From Rhodospirillaceae bacterium (GTDB lineage: Bacteria > Pseudomonadota > Alphaproteobacteria > Rickettsiales > UBA3002), in NCBI GenBank assembly GCA_947458525.1, contig CANHAG010000116.1, positions 1 to 5,336 of the forward strand: a DNA stretch of 5,336 bases, written 5' to 3'. The position numbers and the translations under genes were made by a program. Shown here one piece after another: positions 1 through 5,336 of the stretch. Numbering within the stretch: the first letter of the stretch is position 1; the number at the start of each line of letters is the position of its first letter. A model generated the notes under the pieces. That model was given only the letters and a program-made list of their open reading frames with translations. It had not been told where the DNA came from and did no database searches.

Positions 1-454
1 CGCTGTTGCCACCCCAGAGCACGGACTGAAACGCCGGATAAAACCGGTTACATTCCTGCAGCGCAATATCGAGCAGATCTTCCATCTGCTCAGGCGTTGC
101 ACCCTGACCGCCGCGCAGCAGCAGCGCGTGGCGGAACATCACCACCCCATCTTCTGCGCCCAGATCAAAATGGCCAAGCAGCAACCGCTCATTCACCCGC
201 GCGAGGAGCGGATAGATCTTCGCCCGCTGCCGTTCAGGAATTTTCGTATCAAACGCGCAGGTAAAAATTACTACCCCGAGATCGGCCTGCCAGGTGAACC
301 AGATGCGGTAATTACACCAGCCGGACTGCACTTCGGCCACGAGTTCTTCTGCAAATGGCCGGTCACATAACCAGTCGCGGTCTTCAAATAACTGCTCGGC
401 CAGATCGAGCGGATTCGTGGCAAGGTCGCTTACGGGGGAGAGAGAGTTTGTCAT
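1..454 (-). CDS. YbjN-domain protein, C-terminus beyond left edge
   Basis: The minus-strand reading frame is open from ATG at 454 to the window edge and gives 151 residues, starting MTNSLSPVSDLATNPLDLAEQLF. It matches the alphaproteobacterial YbjN-domain family: an aromatic-rich beta region (W46, Y49, W52, W55), then CAFDTKIP (66-73), NERLLLGHFDL (88-98), GVVMFRHALLL (103-113) and FYPAFQSVLWGG (138-149). These proteins are usually about 160-170 residues, so only a short C-terminal tail should be missing. The fold resembles type III secretion chaperones, and E. coli YbjN has been linked to stress and motility phenotypes. The biochemical role is unknown, and no signal peptide or membrane segment is visible. 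The start is well fixed by a strong Shine-Dalgarno sequence, AAAGGAGT, at 465-458. The gene lies 248 bases downstream of the UbiK/BMFP gene on the same strand and probably has its own promoter. Family assignment is from recalled motifs, not from a search. Confidence 0.9.
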   Translation of the reverse strand, partial: MTNSLSPVSDLATNPLDLAEQLFEDRDWLCDRPFAEELVAEVQSGWCNYRIWFTWQADLGVVIFTCAFDTKIPERQRAKIYPLLARVNERLLLGHFDLGAEDGVVMFRHALLLRGGQGATPEQMEDLLDIALQECNRFYPAFQSVLWGGNS

Positions 455-457
455 AGA

Positions 458-465
458 ACTCCTTT
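458..465 (-). promoter_or_regulatory. Strong ribosome binding site of the YbjN-domain gene
   Basis: The minus strand reads AAAGGAGT, ending three bases before the ATG at 454; the core AGGAG sits eight to four bases upstream of the start. It fixes the start codon. The same AGGAG can pair with CTCCT at 487-483 in the leader, which could mask it. Confidence 0.75.
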
Positions 466-566
466 CAGCACAGCAAGGTGAGAGGAGGATGCACGCCGGG
501 GTGAAAAGAGCGAAAAGAAACGCGGAGCTACAACACGGTCACCGCCTCTTTCCTGCCCAAGCGATT

Positions 567-603
567 CTCCGTGCTCTTCGGTGAGAACCACCGCGGCACA
601 GAG
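567..603 (-). other. Hairpin in the putative 5' leader of the YbjN-domain gene
   Basis: Read on the minus strand, CTCTGTGC (603-596) pairs with GCACGGAG (574-567) over eight base pairs with one G-U wobble. Inside it, CGGTG (593-589) pairs with CACCG (583-579) around a five-base loop GTTCT. The internal loop is asymmetric, two bases on one side and four on the other. On the plus strand the wobble pair becomes an A-C mismatch, so the fold favours a minus-strand RNA. The candidate promoter at 611-638 would start transcription at about 603-604, right at the foot of the stem. A T-rich stretch (TTTCTTTTC, within 520-503) follows about 50 bases downstream. I do not recognise a known riboswitch or small RNA class. 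Confidence 0.35.
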
Positions 604-610
604 TGACTAA

Positions 611-638
611 ACCATAGGCACAGACAAAAATCCATCAA
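611..638 (-). promoter_or_regulatory. Candidate sigma-70-type promoter for the YbjN-domain gene
   Basis: On the minus strand there is a -35-like TTGATG (638-633), a 16-base spacer and a -10-like TATGGT (616-611). Each box matches consensus at four of six positions. The predicted start is near 603-604 and would give a leader of about 150 bases before the ATG at 454. The match is moderate and could be chance; what supports it is its placement just before the hairpin. Confidence 0.3.
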
Positions 639-702
639 AATATGGGGGGTAGTATCCGTTACCACACTATGAATGGTAGGAGTGGCAAAACCAGCGCGGT
701 CA

Positions 703-939
703 TTACTTCTTCAACGCCGCAAGCTCCGCGCGCAGTTTCTCATTTTCCTCGCGGGCTTTTTGCACCATGGCTTTCACCACGTCGAACTCCTCACGGGTGA
801 CGAACCGTTCTTTCATCACCAGACGATCAAACGCATCCCCCACCATCGCTTCGAGTTCGCGCTTCACATCCATCAGCGCGCCTGCCGCGCCGGAGGTCAT
901 TTTGGCGAGGTCTTCGAATAATCTGGAATCTTTCTGCAT
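703..939 (-). CDS. UbiK/BMFP-family accessory protein (ubiquinone biosynthesis factor family)
   Basis: A 78-residue protein beginning MQKDSRLFEDLAKMTSGAAGAL. The start motif MQ-x-D-x-R-x-F-(D/E)-DLA is typical of alphaproteobacterial BMFP proteins (membrane fusogenic, YqiC/UbiK family). The N-terminal half is an amphipathic helix region; residues 48-78 (TREEFDVVKAMVQKAREENE and on) form the expected C-terminal coiled coil, which trimerises in characterised members. In E. coli, UbiK supports aerobic ubiquinone synthesis with UbiJ and binds membranes. Length is normal. An in-frame ATG at 948 would add three residues (MRP), but it overlaps the -10 box TATAAT. With the promoter at 974-947, transcription should begin at about 939-940, so I chose the ATG at 939. 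There is no Shine-Dalgarno sequence before either ATG. The gene diverges from the ydbH-like operon. Confidence 0.9.
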   Translation of the reverse strand: MQKDSRLFEDLAKMTSGAAGALMDVKRELEAMVGDAFDRLVMKERFVTREEFDVVKAMVQKAREENEKLRAELAALKK

Positions 940-946
940 GGGACGC

Positions 947-974
947 ATTATAGGGATGTTTTTTCGCTTGTCAT
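947..974 (-). promoter_or_regulatory. Near-consensus promoter of the UbiK/BMFP gene, predicting a leaderless mRNA
   Basis: On the minus strand, ATGACA (974-969, five of six -35 matches) is followed by a 16-base spacer and a perfect TATAAT (952-947). A start six or seven bases after the -10 box falls at 940 or 939, the base before or the A of the family-conserved ATG. The transcript would have no 5' leader, in keeping with the missing Shine-Dalgarno sequence. Confidence 0.6.
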
Positions 975-975
975 C

Positions 976-987
976 TGCTTCGAAGCA
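976..987. promoter_or_regulatory. Perfect 12-bp palindrome TGCTTCGAAGCA, possible operator
   Basis: TGCTTCGAAGCA is fully self-complementary. It lies one base upstream of the -35 box of the UbiK/BMFP promoter and about 30 bases upstream of the candidate promoter of the ydbH-like operon. That position suits a dimeric regulator acting on one or both divergent genes. No second copy is visible in the window, and I do not recognise it as a known operator. Confidence 0.35.
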
Positions 988-1018
988 ACGTCTTCTGATG
1001 TCGGGCGGGCATCCGCTG

Positions 1019-1048
1019 TTGATGGCTTACAGGCTTTCCCGGTATTCT
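1019..1048 (+). promoter_or_regulatory. Candidate promoter of the ydbH-ynbE-ydbL-methyltransferase operon
   Basis: TTGATG (1019-1024) and TATTCT (1043-1048) are spaced by 18 bases, each with four of six consensus matches. The predicted start near 1055 would leave a leader of about 17 bases before ATG 1072. This would exclude the TTG at 1048 as a start codon. No better plus-strand promoter was found by eye between 949 and 1071. Confidence 0.3.
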
Positions 1049-1071
1049 TGGCTCTGGTGATGGAAAAATCT

Positions 1072-2400
1072 ATGAAAAAACTGCTTACTGTGCTTGGTGT
1101 GCTGGCGCTGCTGCTGGTAATCGCGGGGTGGTTTTTCGCCGCGCGCATTGCTGAAAACCGTCTGCGCGCCTATCTCTTAGACCATGGGGTGACGGTGCAT
1201 TCACTGCATGTGGCGCGTATCTGGTTCGATTCGGTCACCTTGTCGGATGTGGCGCTTGGTGAGGCGAAAAACGTCACCGCCAGATCCCTCACCCTTTCCC
1301 GCACGGGGGATGCGGCCTATCCCTACGCACTCCGCGCCGAGGGGCTGACCGTCACAGGCCGCGCTCAAGGGGCGGTGCTTGATGTGGGCGGGGTTGAAAA
1401 ACTCTGGCAGAAAGAGCCGTTCCCTGCCGATGCCAAAACCCCCACGGGGTTCACGCTGAAGGGCGATGCGGCCATCAGTTTCAGCCGCAGCGCTGCCCTG
1501 CGTGGGCGGATGCTCATTACACATGCCAGTGCCCGGCAGGGCGAATATCAGGTGCGTCTGGCGAAGCTTGAGGTTACGCCCACAACCTTACCCGGCCCCG
1601 TGTATCAGCTGCCATTTACGCTTGAGCAATTGACTATCATCTCCGCTGATGCGCCAGTGCTGGTGCCGCTGGCGTTGCAGGGCAACGCACAGCTAGACAT
1701 ACCCAAGGCGCACGCAGATGTGACAGCCGCACTGCAGGACACGCGCAAAAATTTCACGGCAACGCTGGCAGGTAGCTACGCGCTCGCGCCCGGTCGGGGC
1801 GAGGTCACACTTGTTACCCCCACGCTAAGGCTTGGGAAGGAGGCGCTTGATCTTGCAACCTTCCTTCCCGCCCATGCGGCGGATATCGTGACCCCTGACA
1901 TGAAGCTAGCGCTTGATGCCCGGTTGCAGCTGGCGCAGGGCGATTGGGAAAAACTCGCAGTCACGGCGGTGTTCAGCGACGCGCCAGTGGCCAGTATTCT
2001 TGCGCAGGCGCTTCGGAAGGGCGCCACGCTTACCGGCCTGCTGGAGGGTAAGGTACCACTCACCGTTACCAAAGCCGGCTGGCAGCTTGAGGCAGCACGC
2101 ATCACCAATCAGGGGCCGATGAAGCTCTCGCTTCTGGGCAGCAAGGCCGCCACCCTCACCGATCTGCTGGGCAAGGCCGGCACAGATATGCGGGCACTGC
2201 ATGAAATCAACGTCTCTGAGCTTGATGCGGTGGCCAGCACCATCGATGCCAAAGGCACAACAAAACTCACCGGCAAGGTGCTTGGGCATAATCCGTTGCT
2301 AAATCGCCCGGTTCAGCTTAATCTCAACCTCACCACCAACCTGAATGATCTGCTGCGCAGCATGACAGATCCGGTGGTGAATACCAAAGGAGATCGCTGA
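1072..2400 (+). CDS. ydbH: Short YdbH-like (AsmA-like) inner-membrane phospholipid bridge protein
   Basis: A 442-residue protein with an N-terminal membrane anchor (MKKLLTVLGVLALLLVIAGW, with a cytoplasmic KK) and a long periplasmic part rich in alternating hydrophobic and polar residues, as expected for an AsmA-like beta groove. The C-terminus carries the YdbH signature: GHNP (405-408), then VQLNLNLTTNLNDLLRS (414-430). In E. coli YdbH pairs with the lipoprotein YnbE to bridge the envelope and move phospholipids to the outer membrane. ynbE and ydbL follow here in the same order, which supports the call. The protein is roughly half the length of E. coli YdbH (about 880 residues), yet both the anchor and the C-terminal motif are present, so it is a compact form and not a broken gene. 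I chose ATG 1072 because GGAAAAA (1062-1068) precedes it and the protein then begins MKKLL; ATG 1060 is possible. Confidence 0.85.
   Translation: MKKLLTVLGVLALLLVIAGWFFAARIAENRLRAYLLDHGVTVHSLHVARIWFDSVTLSDVALGEAKNVTARSLTLSRTGDAAYPYALRAEGLTVTGRAQGAVLDVGGVEKLWQKEPFPADAKTPTGFTLKGDAAISFSRSAALRGRMLITHASARQGEYQVRLAKLEVTPTTLPGPVYQLPFTLEQLTIISADAPVLVPLALQGNAQLDIPKAHADVTAALQDTRKNFTATLAGSYALAPGRGEVTLVTPTLRLGKEALDLATFLPAHAADIVTPDMKLALDARLQLAQGDWEKLAVTAVFSDAPVASILAQALRKGATLTGLLEGKVPLTVTKAGWQLEAARITNQGPMKLSLLGSKAATLTDLLGKAGTDMRALHEINVSELDAVASTIDAKGTTKLTGKVLGHNPLLNRPVQLNLNLTTNLNDLLRSMTDPVVNTKGDR
2386..2392 (+). promoter_or_regulatory. Ribosome binding site of ynbE, inside the ydbH-like gene
   Basis: AAAGGAG lies seven bases before the ynbE ATG at 2400 and within the last codons of the ydbH-like gene. 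Stop and start overlap as TGATG, so ynbE translation is probably coupled to that of its partner, suiting proteins that act as one complex. Confidence 0.7.
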
Positions 2401-2582
2401 TGCGTGCCGCCAGTTTCCTGCTGCTGCCCATGCTTTTCGCCTGCACCCCGACCGTGAATGTCGAGGCGCCGGAAAAACCCATCGTGATTGATCTGAATGT
2501 GAAGATTGAGCACGAGATCCGCGTCAAGGTGGATAAGGATCTCGATAAGTCCGTCTTCGCTAAAGACTCACCGCTTTTCTAG
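2400..2582 (+). CDS. ynbE: YnbE-family outer-membrane lipoprotein
   Basis: A 60-residue lipoprotein. A short hydrophobic signal (residues 2-14) ends in the lipobox L12-F13-A14-C15, so Cys15 should be lipidated after signal peptidase II cleavage. The residue after the cysteine is Thr, not Asp, consistent with sorting to the outer membrane. The mature part contains the family signature EAPEKPIVIDLNVKIEHEI (22-40), nearly the same as E. coli YnbE. From I28 to V44 every second residue is mostly Ile, Leu or Val, the pattern of a beta strand that can extend the hydrophobic groove of YdbH. Length equals that of the E. coli protein. In E. coli YnbE multimerises and joins YdbH to the outer membrane. 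Its start overlaps the ydbH-like stop by one base, and ydbL begins 10 bases after its stop. Confidence 0.93.
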   Translation: MRAASFLLLPMLFACTPTVNVEAPEKPIVIDLNVKIEHEIRVKVDKDLDKSVFAKDSPLF

Positions 2583-2592
2583 GAGGTTTTGT

Positions 2593-2916
2593 ATGTTGCG
2601 CCGTCTATTCCCTCTGGTCATGATTGCGTTGCTGCTGCCGCTTCCCGCCTTCGCCCTGTCGCTCGATCAGGCCAAGGCGCAAGGGCTGGTTGGTGAGCGG
2701 ATGGATGGATATCTGGGTCCGGTGGAAAATACGCCTGAAGTAGTGCAGCTTGTGCGGATCATCAATCAGCAGCGCCGGGCGGAATATGAAAAAATCGCCG
2801 CCGAAAACGGCCAGACGGTGGACGTGGTACAGCAGCTCGCCGCGCAGAAGGCGTATGAGATGACCCCTTCCGGATTTTATATTCAAAACAGCGCCGGCGG
2901 CTGGGTGAAGAAATAG
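2593..2916 (+). CDS. ydbL: YdbL-family (DUF1318) periplasmic protein
   Basis: A 107-residue secreted protein. Residues 1-21 are a signal peptide: Arg3-Arg4, a hydrophobic core, and the cleavage motif A19-F20-A21 before L22. The mature part matches DUF1318/YdbL: L-x-x-AKAQGLVGE (24-35), GYLGPVE (39-45), INQQRRAEYEKIAAENG (57-73), the helix VVQQLAAQKA (78-87), then GFYIQ and the C-terminal GGWVKK (102-107). In E. coli YdbL is thought to act like a chaperone that limits or guides YnbE multimerisation on YdbH. The start at 2593 is set by a perfect AGGAGG (2581-2586) six bases upstream, which itself overlaps the ynbE stop codon. A longer open frame back to 2506 lies inside ynbE and lacks this support. 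The methyltransferase start overlaps its stop. Confidence 0.93.
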   Translation: MLRRLFPLVMIALLLPLPAFALSLDQAKAQGLVGERMDGYLGPVENTPEVVQLVRIINQQRRAEYEKIAAENGQTVDVVQQLAAQKAYEMTPSGFYIQNSAGGWVKK

Positions 2917-3671
2917 TGCCAGCGCCTGACGTTATTTCCCTGCGCCAGTTTTATTCCTCTGCCCTTGGGCAGCGCGTGAAAAAACGGCTGCGGCGGTTAC
3001 TGCTCACACAATGGCCGGAACATGCGGGCGAGATTATTCTGGGGCTGGGCTATGCGCCGCCACTGCTGCGCGCGCTGGAGCGCACAGAGGGCGAACCGCC
3101 GCAGCTGCTGGCCGCTATGCCCGCACGCCAGGGGGCGATTTACTGGCCGGTGCATGCGGATAATCGCAGTTTCCTCGTGGAAGAAACGGCGCTGCCCCTC
3201 GCCGATAACAGTATGCACCGGATTATTTTACTGCATGCGCTCGAGCATCACCCCGCACCGCAGGAGCTGCTGGCCGAATGTTTCCGCGTGCTGGCACCCG
3301 GTGGCCGACTGCTGCTGGTGACACCCCGCCACCCCAGCCTGTGGCGCGCGCTGGGCGCAACGCCCTTTGCAGTTGGAAAAGCTTACCGCCCATCATCCTT
3401 GAAGCAATTATTGCGCGGTAGTGACTTCACCTTGCGCGATCTGCGCGGGGCACTCTTTGCCCCGCCTCTTACGCATCCGTTCTGGCTTGGCAGCTGGGGG
3501 CTATGGGAGTTTCTGGGCAGTGCCGTGTGCTGGGGCTGCGGCGGTGTGCTGGTGGCAGAAGCCGAAAAACAGATTTATGCTGCCATCCCTGCGCCCGTGA
3601 AAGCCAGAAGAAAGCAGCAGCGCTGGGCGCCGGCGGCGGAACCTACCGCCGCAACGCGGGATAGTGCTTAA
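2916..3671 (+). CDS. Class I SAM-dependent methyltransferase, substrate unknown
   Basis: A 251-residue soluble protein with a GTG start that overlaps the ydbL stop (TAGTG). It begins with [14 protein letters not shown] (6-19), as in a family common in alphaproteobacteria and often found near gloB. SAM-binding motif I is ILGLGYA (41-47). The stretch [18 protein letters not shown] (94-111) is the motif around the start of the acceptor side, and [14 protein letters not shown] (124-137) is the post-motif strand and turn. The [11 protein letters not shown] (157-167) and KQIYAAIP (around 217-224) segments also fit the family. After motif I there is no clear acidic residue where strand 2 normally ends; the sequence is AAMPARQG (66-73), as I recall for this family. 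The C-terminal 25 residues are basic and proline/alanine-rich. The ribosome binding signal is weak (GGTGAAG), so translation probably depends on ydbL. Substrate and role are unknown; a simple link to phospholipid transport is unproven. Confidence 0.88.
   Translation: MPAPDVISLRQFYSSALGQRVKKRLRRLLLTQWPEHAGEIILGLGYAPPLLRALERTEGEPPQLLAAMPARQGAIYWPVHADNRSFLVEETALPLADNSMHRIILLHALEHHPAPQELLAECFRVLAPGGRLLLVTPRHPSLWRALGATPFAVGKAYRPSSLKQLLRGSDFTLRDLRGALFAPPLTHPFWLGSWGLWEFLGSAVCWGCGGVLVAEAEKQIYAAIPAPVKARRKQQRWAPAAEPTAATRDSA
3633..3652. terminator. Possible weak hairpin near the convergent gene ends
   Basis: GCGGCGG (3633-3639) and CCGCCGC (3646-3652) form a perfect seven-base-pair stem with a six-base loop AACCTA. 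It lies within the last codons of the methyltransferase and 15 bases past the nrdR stop on the other strand. No T-run follows on either strand, so it is not a classical intrinsic terminator. It may be only a coding-sequence coincidence. Confidence 0.2.
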
Positions 3672-4117
3672 AGCGCCTCAGTCTCAACGAAGCTTTCGAA
3701 ATCTTTGGCCTCGCGGAAATCGCGGTACACCGAAGCATAGCGCACATACGCTACTTCATCGAGTTTTTTGAGCTCCGCCATAACGAGCTGGCCAATACGG
3801 GCGGTCGTGATTTCGCTTTCGCCTTCGCTTTCGAGTTTCTGCACAATACGGTTGACGGCCATTTCCACCGAATCGGCCTCCACCGGGCGCTTGCGCAGCG
3901 CCACCGCCATGGAGCGGGCGATTTTCTCGCGGTCGAACACGCGTTTTTCGCCGTCCGATTTCACTACCGTCAGCTCGCGCAGCTGCACCCGTTCAAACGT
4001 GGTGAAGCGCGAATTGCAGGCGGGACAAAACCGGCGGCGGCGGATGGAAGAACCATCTTCCGTCGGCCGCGAATCTTTCACCTGCGTATCGTCATGGTTG
4101 CAAAAAGGACAGCGCAT
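3668..4117 (-). CDS. nrdR: NrdR, transcriptional repressor of ribonucleotide reductase genes
   Basis: A 149-residue protein, the same length as E. coli NrdR. The N-terminal zinc ribbon has C3-x-x-C6 and C31-x-x-C34, with the conserved [15 protein letters not shown] (15-29) and RFTTFER (37-43) between and after. An ATP-cone domain follows (about 49-139), with [16 protein letters not shown] (51-66) and [13 protein letters not shown] near its end. NrdR senses ATP/dATP through the cone and, when dATP is high, binds NrdR boxes to repress nrd operons in the cytoplasm. The start codon at 4117 is preceded by AAGGAA (4128-4123), which overlaps the last base of the glyA stop, so the two genes are probably one transcript with coupled translation. 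The stop at 3670-3668 overlaps the convergent methyltransferase stop. No NrdR box is visible nearby; the operon promoter lies outside the window. Confidence 0.97.
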   Translation of the reverse strand: MRCPFCNHDDTQVKDSRPTEDGSSIRRRRFCPACNSRFTTFERVQLRELTVVKSDGEKRVFDREKIARSMAVALRKRPVEADSVEMAVNRIVQKLESEGESEITTARIGQLVMAELKKLDEVAYVRYASVYRDFREAKDFESFVETEAL

Positions 4118-4127
4118 GAGGGTTCCT

Positions 4128-5336
4128 TCAGTAAATCGGGAAACGCGCGGTGAGCGCCCGCACCTTGGTTTTTACCGCGGCTTCCACCGCACTGTTATTT
4201 TCCGGATTGTTGCTGAGTCCCTCGAGCACCTCACCAATCAGCGCGCCAATCTCAGAAAACTCAGGTTTGCCAAAGCCGCGCGTGGTGCCGGCCGGCGTGC
4301 CAAGCCTGATGCCGGAGGTGACAAAAGGCGAGGCAGGGTCAAACGGAATCGCGTTTTTGTTGCAGGTGAGGCCGGCGCGTTCGAGCGAGGCTTCCGCCGC
4401 TTTGCCGGTGACGTTTTTCGGGCGCAGATCGACGAGCACCAGATGATTATCCGTGCCGCCCGAGACGATATTCAGCCCGGCTTTCTTGAGCGCGTCGGCA
4501 AGTACGCGGGCATTATCCACCACCGCCTGACCATAGCTCTTAAAATCCGGCTTCAGCGCCTCACCAAAAGCGACGGCCTTGCCCGCAATCACATGCATGA
4601 GCGGCCCGCCCTGAATACCCGGGAAGATCGCGCTGTTGAGCGCATTGCCGAGCATCAGGTCATTGCCTTGCGCGGTTTTGCCAATCACCAGTTCCGGGCA
4701 GTTCGATAGAATCATCCCGCCGCGTGGCCCACGCAGGGTTTTATGCGTGGTCGTCGTCACCACATGAGCATGGGGGAGCGGAGAAGGGTAGCTGCCAGCG
4801 GCCACCAGCCCCGCCACATGCGCCATATCGACGAGCAGATAGGCACCGACACTATCCGCAATCTGGCGGAAACGCGCCCAGTCAATCACCCGCGGATAGG
4901 AAGAGAACCCGGCAATAATGAGTTTTGGTTTATGCTCTTTGGCCAGAGCCTCTACCGCGTCATAATCAATCAAATGATTATCTTCGCGCACACCGTAGGG
5001 AATGGCATTGAACCATTTACCCGACTGATTGACCGCCGCGCCATGCGTGAGGTGTCCACCCGCCGAAAGCGCCTGACCAAGAATTGTATCGCCCGGCTTG
5101 ATGAGTGCCAGAAACACACCCTGATTGGCCTGCGAGCCCGAATTGGGCTGGACATTGGCATACGCACAGCCAAAAAGCTGCTTGGCGCGCTCGATGGCGA
5201 GGGTTTCCACTTTATCGACAAATTCGCAGCCGCCATAATAACGTTTACCGGGATATCCTTCAGCATATTTATTGGTGAGCACGGAGCCCTGCGCATCCAG
5301 CACCGCGCGGGAGACGATATTTTCTGAGGCGATGAG
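4128..5336 (-). CDS. glyA: Serine hydroxymethyltransferase GlyA, N-terminus beyond right edge
   Basis: The frame is open to the right edge and gives 402 residues ending ARFPIY. It lacks only the first 25-35 or so residues of a normal 420-435-residue enzyme. It converts serine and tetrahydrofolate to glycine and 5,10-methylenetetrahydrofolate in the cytoplasm with pyridoxal phosphate. Visible landmarks (numbered from the first residue in the window) are LIASEN (1-6), [15 protein letters not shown] (22-36), [10 protein letters not shown] (62-71), VDMAHVAGL with Asp170 and His173 that contact the cofactor, and TTTTHKT with the cofactor-binding Lys199 (bases 4742-4740). RGPRGG follows. All catalytic motifs are intact. 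The GTG at 5303 is an internal valine ([10 protein letters not shown]), not the start. glyA is followed by nrdR after 10 bases. Joining one-carbon supply to ribonucleotide reductase control is common in alphaproteobacteria. Confidence 0.98.
   Translation of the reverse strand, partial: LIASENIVSRAVLDAQGSVLTNKYAEGYPGKRYYGGCEFVDKVETLAIERAKQLFGCAYANVQPNSGSQANQGVFLALIKPGDTILGQALSAGGHLTHGAAVNQSGKWFNAIPYGVREDNHLIDYDAVEALAKEHKPKLIIAGFSSYPRVIDWARFRQIADSVGAYLLVDMAHVAGLVAAGSYPSPLPHAHVVTTTTHKTLRGPRGGMILSNCPELVIGKTAQGNDLMLGNALNSAIFPGIQGGPLMHVIAGKAVAFGEALKPDFKSYGQAVVDNARVLADALKKAGLNIVSGGTDNHLVLVDLRPKNVTGKAAEASLERAGLTCNKNAIPFDPASPFVTSGIRLGTPAGTTRGFGKPEFSEIGALIGEVLEGLSNNPENNSAVEAAVKTKVRALTARFPIY

Noticed and set aside
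128..370. Small plus-strand open frame.
   Set aside because: It is antisense to the YbjN-domain coding region, whose protein motifs are clear.
541..603. Glycine riboswitch in the leader of the YbjN-domain gene, suggested by a CACCGAAGAGCA string and nearby glyA.
   Set aside because: The other conserved blocks of the glycine aptamer are missing, and the gene has no glycine-related role. The resemblance is probably chance.
1048..1071. TTG 1048 or ATG 1060 as the start of the ydbH-like gene.
   Set aside because: TTG 1048 would sit on the candidate -10 box and lacks a ribosome binding site. ATG 1060 also lacks one, whereas ATG 1072 has GGA at a suitable distance and begins a classic MKKLL signal anchor. 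ATG 1060 is not fully excluded.
2506..2592. ATG 2506 as an earlier start for ydbL.
   Set aside because: It would overlap most of the second half of ynbE and hide the signal peptide; the AGGAGG at 2581-2586 points to ATG 2593.
3768..4709. A 313-codon open frame on the plus strand across nrdR and glyA.
   Set aside because: It runs antisense to two clear genes and across their boundary, its product resembles nothing known, and no ribosome binding site is visible. It is a GC-driven shadow frame.
5301..5303. GTG on the minus strand as the start of glyA.
   Set aside because: The frame continues upstream as [11 protein letters not shown], a core conserved motif of the enzyme, so this GTG codes for an internal valine and the gene is cut by the window edge.
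4743..5327. A 194-codon plus-strand open frame opposite glyA.
   Set aside because: It lies entirely antisense to conserved GlyA sequence; the product has no recognisable family.

Overview
The window reads as ordinary chromosomal DNA from an alphaproteobacterium. The evidence is the proteobacterial YbjN-type protein, the short UbiK/BMFP coiled-coil protein, the glyA-nrdR pair, and a small methyltransferase of a type I associate mainly with alphaproteobacteria. Base composition is moderately GC-rich and even across the window. I see no tRNA, rRNA, insertion sequence, phage gene or CRISPR array, and no gap without a gene exceeds 300 bases. I cannot place the organism below class level.

Layout from left to right. 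Positions 1-454 (minus) hold the N-terminal 151 codons of a YbjN-domain protein that runs off the left edge. Positions 455-702 are a 248-base gap that looks like a promoter plus a folded 5' leader for that gene. Positions 703-939 (minus) encode a UbiK/BMFP-family protein, with a near-consensus promoter placed so that its transcript would be leaderless. A 132-base divergent promoter region follows, containing a perfect 12-bp palindrome. On the plus strand, 1072-3671 is a tightly packed four-gene row: a short ydbH-like gene, ynbE, ydbL and a class I methyltransferase. The first two junctions are a one-base overlap and a 10-base gap, and the last is a one-base overlap. On the minus strand, glyA (open at the right edge) is followed after 10 bases by nrdR. 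The nrdR stop shares the tetranucleotide TTAA with the methyltransferase stop.

How the genes fit together. YdbH, YnbE and YdbL form a known envelope set: in E. coli YdbH (inner membrane, AsmA-like) and the lipoprotein YnbE form a bridge for phospholipid movement to the outer membrane, and periplasmic YdbL modulates it. Here the bridge protein is about half the E. coli length, and a methyltransferase of unknown substrate is coupled to the end of the operon. UbiK/BMFP proteins support ubiquinone synthesis and bind membranes. GlyA supplies one-carbon units for thymidylate and purine synthesis, and NrdR controls ribonucleotide reductase genes, so their pairing links two arms of DNA precursor supply.

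The points most worth a second look are the miniature YdbH bridge, the leaderless UbiK/BMFP transcript, the folded ybjN leader, and the convergent operons with overlapping stops. None of these is clearly a new biological system.
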